DNA from: Bacillota bacterium
Lineage (GTDB): Bacteria; Bacillota; Clostridia; Lachnospirales; Lachnospiraceae
Length of the DNA stretch: 10,938 nt
Assembly: GCA_023413555.1 (NCBI GenBank)
Contig: JAEZPG010000129.1
Coordinates: 1-10,938 of the forward strand
Direction: 5' to 3'
Every line of letters starts with the position of its first letter. The first letter of the stretch is position 1. A program made the position numbers and the translations under genes. Positions 6,010 through 10,938 of the stretch are shown piece after piece. The notes below the pieces were generated by a model. It was not told where the DNA came from. It ran no database searches and saw only the letters and a list, made by a program, of their open reading frames with translations.

Positions 6010-7323
6010 ATGATTTCAGTATGGATGGATACTTCAAAGCTTCCTAGTTTTGAAGAACTAAAAAAAGAATGTAAGACAGATATTTTGATTATTGGTGGTG
6101 GTTTGGCTGGTATTCTTTGTGCCTACCAGTTGCAACTTGCAGGTGTAAACTATATTTTGGTGGAAGCGGAGACAATCTGCAGTGGTATTACTAAAAATAC
6201 GACAGCAAAGATTACCTCGCAACACGGACTTATTTACGACAAAATAAGCAGGGAATTTGGCTTAGAGAAGGCTGACATGTATCTGAAAGCCAACCAAGCA
6301 GCATTGGAACAATATAAGGTACTTTGTAAGAATATAAATTGTGAGTATCAGAGTAAGGACAATTATGTCTATTCCTTGGATAGTAGAAATAAACTGGAGA
6401 AGGAGCTGGAAGTCCTTCATAAAATAAGGTTTGGTGCCGAATACAAGAGTGAACTTCCACTTCCATTTTCAACAGTTGGTGCAGTAAGGTTTCCGGATCA
6501 AGCACAGTTTAATCCATTACAATTTGTGTCACACATTGCTGAAAATCTTCGCATCTATGAGCACACAAAAGTAGCAGAATTGATACCTCAAGGGAAGAGA
6601 GCATGTAAGGTTGTTACAAACAAAGGGAACATTATGGCAGAAAAGATCATAGTAGCTACTCATTTCCCATTTCTCAATAAGCACGGTAGCTATTTCCTTA
6701 AGATGTACCAACATCGTTCTTATGTAATTGCATTGGAAAATGGGCCTAATGTAAAAGGAATGTATGTAGATGAAGCGCAAAAAGGACTTTCTTTTCGTAA
6801 TTATGATAACTATCTACTGATTGGTGGAGGAGATCATCGTACCGGGAAAAAGGGTGGCAAATGGAATGAACTGTCAACTTTTGCTCATAAATATTATCCA
6901 AATTGCAAGGAGCAATATCATTGGGCTACTCAAGATTGTATGACCCTTGACGGCATTCCTTATATTGGTCAATATTCAGCCAAAACTCCCCATCTGTATG
7001 TAGCAACCGGCTTTAATAAGTGGGGAATGACCTCTTCTATGGTGGCAGCTACTATATTAAAAGATGCTATCATAGGAAAGGAAAATGAATATGCATCTGT
7101 TTTCTCCCCTTCTAGAACGATGTTTCGTAAGCAGCTTGCCGTAAATGGTTTTGAAGCCGTCACAAATCTTCTTTCCGTAACACCGAAGAGATGTCCACAT
7201 TTAGGGTGTGCCTTAAAATGGAATGAGACAGAGCGTACCTGGGATTGCCCTTGTCATGGAAGTCGATTTACGGAACATGGAGATTTAATAGACAATCCGG
7301 CTACTGGAAATTTGAAGAAGTAG
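6010..7323 (+). CDS. FAD-dependent oxidoreductase with C-terminal Rieske 2Fe-2S domain
   Basis: This 437-residue soluble flavoprotein is of the DAO (glycine oxidase/GlpO-like) fold, joined to a Rieske iron-sulfur domain, an architecture seen in Bacillus YhfW. The Rossmann motif G29-G-G-L-A-G34 and the ribose-binding E52 mark the FAD site near the N-terminus. The second FAD-contact region, YVATGFNKWGMTSSM, lies near residue 340. The Rieske ligands are C395 and H397 (CPHLGC) and C413 and H416 (CPCHGS); C400 and C415 match the conserved disulfide of classical Rieske proteins. The Rieske part is short: the strands that usually precede the first ligand motif are nearly absent and the protein is smaller than YhfW-type relatives of about 500 residues. 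There is no signal peptide, so it acts in the cytoplasm. The start fits the family N-terminus, with a tryptophan before PSFEEL. Substrate and physiological reaction are unknown. It is transcribed divergently from the ABC operon. Confidence 0.9.
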   Translation: MISVWMDTSKLPSFEELKKECKTDILIIGGGLAGILCAYQLQLAGVNYILVEAETICSGITKNTTAKITSQHGLIYDKISREFGLEKADMYLKANQAALEQYKVLCKNINCEYQSKDNYVYSLDSRNKLEKELEVLHKIRFGAEYKSELPLPFSTVGAVRFPDQAQFNPLQFVSHIAENLRIYEHTKVAELIPQGKRACKVVTNKGNIMAEKIIVATHFPFLNKHGSYFLKMYQHRSYVIALENGPNVKGMYVDEAQKGLSFRNYDNYLLIGGGDHRTGKKGGKWNELSTFAHKYYPNCKEQYHWATQDCMTLDGIPYIGQYSAKTPHLYVATGFNKWGMTSSMVAATILKDAIIGKENEYASVFSPSRTMFRKQLAVNGFEAVTNLLSVTPKRCPHLGCALKWNETERTWDCPCHGSRFTEHGDLIDNPATGNLKK

Positions 7324-7341
7324 GTAGAATTGTTAAATAGA

Positions 7342-7360
7342 TTTCTAAAAACTTTCTAAA
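7342..7360 (+). repeat. TTTCTAAA direct repeats with 11-bp period
   Basis: TTTCTAAA occurs at 7342-7349 and again at 7353-7360, exactly 11 bp apart. This is the spacing used by dimers of OmpR/PhoB-family regulators. The core TTCTAA is the same as in the repeats at 5830-5871. The pair lies about 45-63 bp upstream of the predicted start of the 7477 gene, a usual activator position. It could instead be coincidence in AT-rich DNA. Confidence 0.45.
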
Positions 7361-7395
7361 TAACAAATAGTTTTGCAAGCAAAACTATTTGTTAT
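7360..7395. promoter_or_regulatory. perfect 16-bp inverted repeat, terminator-like hairpin or operator
   Basis: Bases 7360-7375 pair perfectly with 7380-7395 around the loop CAAG. There is no T-run on either strand after the stem, so it is not a standard intrinsic terminator, although it lies 36 bp after the FAD-Rieske stop. Its 3' arm runs into the TATAAT at 7393-7398, so it could be an operator covering the -35 to -10 region of the next promoter. Confidence 0.6.
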
Positions 7396-7398
7396 AAT
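7373..7398 (+). promoter_or_regulatory. extended -10 promoter of the 7477 gene
   Basis: TGT (7390-7392) followed by TATAAT (7393-7398) is a perfect extended -10. The upstream element is weak: TTGCAA at 7373-7378 is 14 bp away, and TTTTGC at 7371-7376 is 16 bp away. A weak -35 suits activator dependence on the direct repeats just upstream. Predicted start is near 7405. Confidence 0.5.
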
Positions 7399-7476
7399 AA
7401 GAGAAATAATGTCGAATCTTTGTCAGCTCTATGGTACAATAGTAATAGATATATTCACACTAAGGAGGTAATTGGT

Positions 7477-8151
7477 ATGGAAAAGACAATAAATAAAAAA
7501 AGAATACTTGTAATTACTGTAATATTGATTGTGCTGTTATGTGTCGGTTTAACTACATGGGCTGTACATAGAACTCATATCATACATAGAATAAGTAAAT
7601 CTATTTCTCCAGATGGGACAGTAAAATACGAAATATATAATAGATCCTTAACAAATGCTTCTAATAACGATAAAGGGCATATCGTAACTATTAAAGAATA
7701 CAATCTTACAGAAGAGGAATCAGAATGGAGCCTTTTAAGTGAAGTTGAGATTCAAGGTACATACATAAGTAGTTCTTGGTCCCCAAATAGTAAATTATTT
7801 ATAATCAATATGGATGATGGTAAAGAAAGTCTCTATCTGTTTGATAATAAAGGAAAAATTATGCGTAAATTGGACAATTTTTTTGATATGCAAATTATTA
7901 ATACAGTAGCTTTTGATTCTGATTTATATCACTATATGCTGTCAAAAAATAAAACTCTTATTTATGAGCTTGTTCAGTGGGCGAAAGACAGTGATATGAT
8001 GCTTATAAGGTTTACTGTAGTAGAAGAGGAAAAATCCAATAATACGGCAAGTTCAGATTATCAAACTGATAATCCAACAAAACAGGACGGATATTTTTGG
8101 TATAATTATGAAGAAAATATTATTAGTGGTTTAGTACAAACCTCAGATTAA
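7477..8151 (+). CDS. membrane-anchored protein of unknown function, possible propeller-like repeats
   Basis: I do not recognise a named family in this 224-residue protein. An N-terminal basic stretch is followed by one hydrophobic segment (about 10-30) and then a hydrophilic domain expected outside the cell. The single cysteine in the segment, LLCV, does not make a convincing lipobox, so a membrane anchor is more likely than a lipoprotein. The external part contains ISPDGTVKYEIYNRS and SSWSPNSKLFIINMDDGKE, which resemble the S-PDG/N-aromatic strands of TolB or WD40-like propellers, but too few copies are present for a full propeller. I chose ATG 7477 because AAGGAGGT at 7462-7469 lies 7 bases upstream; an in-frame TTG at 7420 has no such site. 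It has its own promoter with upstream direct repeats, so its expression may be tied to the two-component system (inference). No clear terminator follows. Confidence 0.8.
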   Translation: MEKTINKKRILVITVILIVLLCVGLTTWAVHRTHIIHRISKSISPDGTVKYEIYNRSLTNASNNDKGHIVTIKEYNLTEEESEWSLLSEVEIQGTYISSSWSPNSKLFIINMDDGKESLYLFDNKGKIMRKLDNFFDMQIINTVAFDSDLYHYMLSKNKTLIYELVQWAKDSDMMLIRFTVVEEEKSNNTASSDYQTDNPTKQDGYFWYNYEENIISGLVQTSD

Positions 8152-8221
8152 TGTATAATATTTATATATTTGTATTTTGTTATAATTATGCGATATTAGG
8201 TTGAATTTACCACATTATTCC

Positions 8222-8250
8222 TTTACTTTGTCGTTTTTGTTTTTTATAAT
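8222..8250 (+). promoter_or_regulatory. promoter of the GH3 gene
   Basis: TTTACT (8222-8227) and TATAAT (8245-8250) are 17 bp apart in a T-rich stretch. Predicted start is near 8257, about 40 bases before the ATG at 8298, which has AGGAG at 8286-8290. No catabolite-responsive (cre) palindrome was obvious. A second TGTTATAAT at 8178-8186 lacks a -35. Confidence 0.5.
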
Positions 8251-8297
8251 TGAAGTAGTAGTGATTATACATACTCTTCAGAAAAAGGAGAACAAAA

Positions 8298-10568
8298 ATG
8301 ACGAAATATGAAATCAAGGAATTAATTGGTAGAATGACTCTGGAGGAAAAAGCATCTTTATGTTCTGGTAAAGATTTTTGGCATACCAAGTCAGTGGAAA
8401 GATTGGGTGTTCCATCTTTCATGGTTGCAGATGGACCAAATGGATTACGGAAACAAAATCTTAATGCAGATCATCTCGGAGTAAATGAAAGCATAAAAGC
8501 AGTGTGTTTTCCAACAGGTTGTGGTATAGCTGCTTCTTTTAATCGTGATTTAGCTAAACTGTTAGGAGAAACCGTGGGAAATGAGTGCCAGGCTGAGAAT
8601 GTCAGCATTCTCTTGGGACCTAGTGCCAATATTAAACGTTCTCCTTTGTGTGGACGTAACTTCGAATATCTGTCTGAGGACCCAATTGTAGCAACGGAGA
8701 TGGCCGGTGCTTTTATTGATGGGGTGCAAAGTAAAAATGTAGGTACCAGTATTAAGCATTTTTTTGGGAATAATCAGGAATTGAGAAGAATGTCATATTC
8801 TGCAGAAATTGATGAACGTACTTTAAATGAGATATATCTGGCGGCATTTGAAGGGGCTATAAAAGAACACAAGCCTTGGACTGTGATGTCCTCGTATAAT
8901 CGAATAAATGGCACTTATGTAGGACAAAGTCATCAATACCTAACAGAAATCTTGCGTGATAAATGGGGATTTGATGGATTGGTAGTCAGTGATTGGGGGG
9001 CTATTGACGATCGTGTGGAAGATCTTAAGGCTGGTCTTGACCTAGAAATGCCATCTTCTTTTGGAATAACAGATAAGCAGCTTGTTGAAGCTGTCAGAAA
9101 TGGCTCTTTATTAGAGACCGATATCGATCTTGCTGTAGAACGTATTTTAAGTATCTTATATAAATTCCTCAATAATAGAGACGAGAAAGCTCGATTTGAT
9201 TTAGAAAAAGACCATGAGATTTCCCGAAAGATAGCTGAGGAAACAGTCGTTTTGTTAAAAAATGATAATATTCTTCCGTTAGAGAAAACCGCTAAAGTTG
9301 CATTTATAGGTAAATATGCCAAAAACCCTAGATATCAAGGTGGAGGTAGCTCTCATATAAACAGTGCCAAGAAGACCTCTGCTTGGGATTGTGCTAAGGA
9401 ACTGGAAAATGTGATTTTTGCACAGGGCTATAATGACAAAGAAGATGTGATAGAGGAGAATTTGATTCAGGAAGCTGTAAAAGCAGCCAGTGAAGTAGAG
9501 GTAGCAGTTATCTTTGCAGGTCTGCCGGATTCCTTTGAGTCTGAAGGCTTTGATCGAACCCACATGAGTCTTCCTAATTGCCAGAATGCTTTAATAGCTC
9601 AGATTCTTGAGGTGCAGCCAAACACTATAGTAGTTCTTCACAATGGTTCTCCAGTTGAGATGCCATGGGTAAATGATGTAAAAGGTATTGTAGAAGCTTA
9701 CCTGGGAGGAGAAGCGATTGGTGGAGCTGTTTATGATATTCTATATGGCAATGTGAATCCAAGTGGTAAATTAGCGGAAACCTTCCCAATTAAGTTAGAG
9801 GATAATCCTTCCTATTTATTCTATTTTGGAGAAAAGGATGTTGTCGAATATAGAGAAGGCATCTTTGTTGGATATCGTTATTATGACAAGAAAAAAATGA
9901 ATGTATTGTTCCCATTTGGGCACGGGCTTTCCTATACTACCTTTGCGTATTCCAATCTCAAAGTAAGCGCAGAGAATATAAAAGATACGGACGCTTTGAC
10001 AGTTTCCATAGATGTTACCAATACAGGAGAAGTTGCGGGTAAAGAGGTAGTACAATTATATGTGTCTGACAAGGAAAGTACAGTAATCCGTCCAGAAAAG
10101 GAATTGAAGGACTTTGCAAAGGTAGATCTAAAACCAGGAGAAACCAAGACAGTAACCTTTACCCTTGGAAAACGAGCGTTTGCTTACTACAGCACAAAGA
10201 TTCATGATTGGCATGTAGAATCCGGTGAATTTGACATTTTAATTGGTCAGTCCTCCAAGAATATAGTAGCTTCTAAAACAGTATATGTCGCTTCCACTGT
10301 TAAGCTGCCAGTTCATTACACTATAAATACTGTATTGAGAGATATTATGGAAGATGAGGACGCTACTCGTATTATTGAACCAATTCTTGACAAATTAATG
10401 TATATAGAAGAAGAGGAGACAGAAGTATCTAGTGAGGCGGTATCCATGGAAATGAAACAAGCTATGCTTCAGAATTTCCCACTGCGTGGTGTGTTTTCAT
10501 TTGGTCAAGAGGCGATGACGCCTGAGGAGTTACAGGTAATTGTGGATCAACTTAATAATATAAAATAG
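8298..10568 (+). CDS. glycoside hydrolase family 3 enzyme (beta-glucosidase type), cytoplasmic
   Basis: This 756-residue retaining glycosidase removes terminal beta-linked sugars from oligosaccharides. The N-terminal TIM-barrel domain (about 1-280) has VADGPNGLR, the substrate-binding K153-H154 (IKHFFGN), and nucleophile D232 in VVSDWGA. The alpha/beta sandwich domain (about 310-540) has the SFESEGFDR loop with E414 and E416, from which the acid/base residue is expected. A fibronectin III-like domain (about 555-650, with AGKEVVQLYVSD) follows, and then a mostly helical tail of about 90 residues (665-756) that ends in EELQVIVDQLNN and is beyond the minimal GH3 core. There is no signal peptide, so the substrate must be imported, yet no sugar transporter is adjacent. 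GH3 enzymes of this layout may act on glucosides, xylosides or arabinosides, so the substrate is not assigned. The gene stands alone, with its own promoter and terminator. Confidence 0.93.
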   Translation: MTKYEIKELIGRMTLEEKASLCSGKDFWHTKSVERLGVPSFMVADGPNGLRKQNLNADHLGVNESIKAVCFPTGCGIAASFNRDLAKLLGETVGNECQAENVSILLGPSANIKRSPLCGRNFEYLSEDPIVATEMAGAFIDGVQSKNVGTSIKHFFGNNQELRRMSYSAEIDERTLNEIYLAAFEGAIKEHKPWTVMSSYNRINGTYVGQSHQYLTEILRDKWGFDGLVVSDWGAIDDRVEDLKAGLDLEMPSSFGITDKQLVEAVRNGSLLETDIDLAVERILSILYKFLNNRDEKARFDLEKDHEISRKIAEETVVLLKNDNILPLEKTAKVAFIGKYAKNPRYQGGGSSHINSAKKTSAWDCAKELENVIFAQGYNDKEDVIEENLIQEAVKAASEVEVAVIFAGLPDSFESEGFDRTHMSLPNCQNALIAQILEVQPNTIVVLHNGSPVEMPWVNDVKGIVEAYLGGEAIGGAVYDILYGNVNPSGKLAETFPIKLEDNPSYLFYFGEKDVVEYREGIFVGYRYYDKKKMNVLFPFGHGLSYTTFAYSNLKVSAENIKDTDALTVSIDVTNTGEVAGKEVVQLYVSDKESTVIRPEKELKDFAKVDLKPGETKTVTFTLGKRAFAYYSTKIHDWHVESGEFDILIGQSSKNIVASKTVYVASTVKLPVHYTINTVLRDIMEDEDATRIIEPILDKLMYIEEEETEVSSEAVSMEMKQAMLQNFPLRGVFSFGQEAMTPEELQVIVDQLNNIK

Positions 10569-10597
10569 TAATCAATCTTAGATATGTCTGGTAAAGA

Positions 10598-10640
10598 ATG
10601 TACTTTACGTTCACGAAAGGAACAGTGAAGTGCATTTTTT
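10598..10640 (+). terminator. intrinsic terminator of the GH3 gene
   Basis: Bases 10598-10612 pair with 10620-10635 in a 15-bp stem with a single bulged A (10624), a few G-U pairs and a 7-base loop. The T-run 10635-10640 follows. It lies 29 bp after the stop codon. Confidence 0.85.
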
Positions 10641-10737
10641 ACATTTTGAGACTTAAAGTTAGAAAGAACCCACCCATAGGGATGAGGTGAGTACATGATA
10701 GACTGAGAAAAAATTGCAGTGTATTAAAAGATAGGGC

Positions 10738-10766
10738 TTAACAAATTACAAGTAATCGTGTATACT
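10738..10766 (+). promoter_or_regulatory. promoter of tRNA-Gly
   Basis: TTAACA (10738-10743) and TATACT (10761-10766) are 17 bp apart, each one base from consensus. Predicted start is near 10773, about 14 bases before the tRNA. The stretch 10641-10737 between the GH3 terminator and this promoter holds no visible gene. Confidence 0.75.
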
Positions 10767-10786
10767 ATGTATGTACATAAGTAAAT

Positions 10787-10858
10787 GCGCGAGTGGCTCA
10801 GTGGTGGAGCATCTCCTTCCCAAGGAGAGGGTCGCGGGTTCGAGTCCCGTCTCGCGCT
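10787..10858 (+). tRNA. tRNA-Gly (anticodon CCC)
   Basis: A full cloverleaf is visible. The acceptor stem GCGCGAG/CTCGCGC is 7 bp and perfect. The D stem GCTC/GAGC is 4 bp. The anticodon stem TCTCC/GGAGA carries loop TTCCCAA and anticodon CCC at 10819-10821. The T stem GCGGG/CCCGT has loop TTCGAGT. The discriminator is T at 10858, as expected for glycine. CCA is not encoded and must be added. It decodes GGG. Confidence 0.95.
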
Positions 10859-10862
10859 TGGT

Positions 10863-10908
10863 AATAAAGAAAGGATATCCGAAAAGATGGATATCCTCTC
10901 TTTATTTT
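10863..10908 (+). terminator. intrinsic terminator of tRNA-Gly
   Basis: Bases 10863-10880 pair with 10889-10906 with one A/C mismatch. The stem is centred on GGATATCC arms around an 8-base loop. TTTT at 10905-10908 closes the structure. It lies directly after the tRNA. Confidence 0.8.
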
Positions 10909-10938
10909 CGAGCCCAATCCTGGGCTCGAAGGTTCGAG
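10907..10938. repeat. nested palindromes at the window end
   Basis: TTCGAGCCCA (10907-10916) and TGGGCTCGAA (10921-10930) form a perfect 10-bp inverted repeat with a 4-base spacer. CTCGAA (10925-10930) then pairs with TTCGAG (10933-10938) across GG. The hexamer TTCGAG thus appears in alternating orientation three times in 32 bases. GC content is much higher than in the surrounding DNA. It could be a second hairpin, part of a dispersed palindromic repeat, or the edge of another element cut by the window. Confidence 0.5.

Noticed and set aside
7420..7476. Longer N-terminus for the membrane protein from TTG 7420
   Set aside because: There is no ribosome site before TTG 7420, whereas AAGGAGGT stands 7 bases before ATG 7477.
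8178..8186. TGTTATAAT as a second GH3 promoter
   Set aside because: No -35-like sequence is found at a suitable distance, and the TTTACT-17-TATAAT pair nearer the gene is better.
8933..9563. Minus-strand open frames of 129 and 94 codons inside the GH3 gene
   Set aside because: They lie opposite a well-conserved GH3 coding region, lack ribosome sites and have no protein-like motif.
10671..10709. Small ORF after GATGAGGTGAG near 10681
   Set aside because: The ATG at 10695 is followed by a stop after only two more codons.
152..10858. Genomic island bounded by tRNA-derived attachment sites
   Set aside because: The bases shared by the two tRNA genes are in the D arm, not the 3' end usually duplicated by integration, and no integrase or phage gene is present.

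Overview
The window is AT-rich and reads as Firmicutes, class Clostridia (inference). Supporting this are strong AGGAGG-type Shine-Dalgarno sites, consensus sigma-A promoters (several with an extended TGN -10), hairpin terminators, OmpR-family signalling paired with an FtsX-type ABC exporter, and a cytoplasmic GH3 glycosidase. A Lachnospiraceae-like gut or soil anaerobe would fit, but nothing here fixes genus or species. No insertion sequence, phage gene or CRISPR array is visible.

Layout. Positions 1-78 are the last codons of a rightward gene. Positions 85-267 form a complete small transcription unit: promoter, a tRNA-like gene with anticodon GCA, and an intrinsic terminator. The tRNA-like gene shares its D-arm with the tRNA-Gly at the other end of the window, but its acceptor and T stems do not pair normally. 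Positions 268-610 hold no convincing gene, only a doubtful small ORF. A promoter at 611-639 then drives a response regulator and histidine kinase pair (687-2713, overlapping by 13 bp). Meeting it head-on, with only 3 bp between the stop codons, is a leftward operon of an FtsX-type permease (5795 to 3489) and its ATPase (3472 to 2717). 

The 214-bp divergent region 5796-6009 holds promoters in both directions and four copies of the heptamer TTAGAAT/ATTCTAA. It separates the ABC operon from a rightward FAD oxidoreductase with a compact C-terminal Rieske 2Fe-2S domain (6010-7323). After that gene come two TTTCTAAA direct repeats exactly 11 bp apart, a perfect 16-bp hairpin and an extended -10 promoter, in front of an unrecognised membrane-anchored protein (7477-8151). 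A GH3 beta-glucosidase-family enzyme (8298-10568) with its own promoter and terminator follows, then a tRNA-Gly(CCC) with promoter and terminator, and a small cluster of palindromes at the window end.

How the parts may work together (inference). The two-component system probably senses an envelope signal, perhaps a peptide or another membrane-active compound, and controls the adjacent ABC exporter. The TTCTAA-type repeats upstream of the exporter, the FAD-Rieske gene and the 7477 gene make a small local regulon plausible. The GH3 enzyme and the two tRNA units look like independent neighbours. The observations most worth testing are the aberrant tRNA-like gene with its complete expression signals, and the shared repeat motif in the two intergenic regions.
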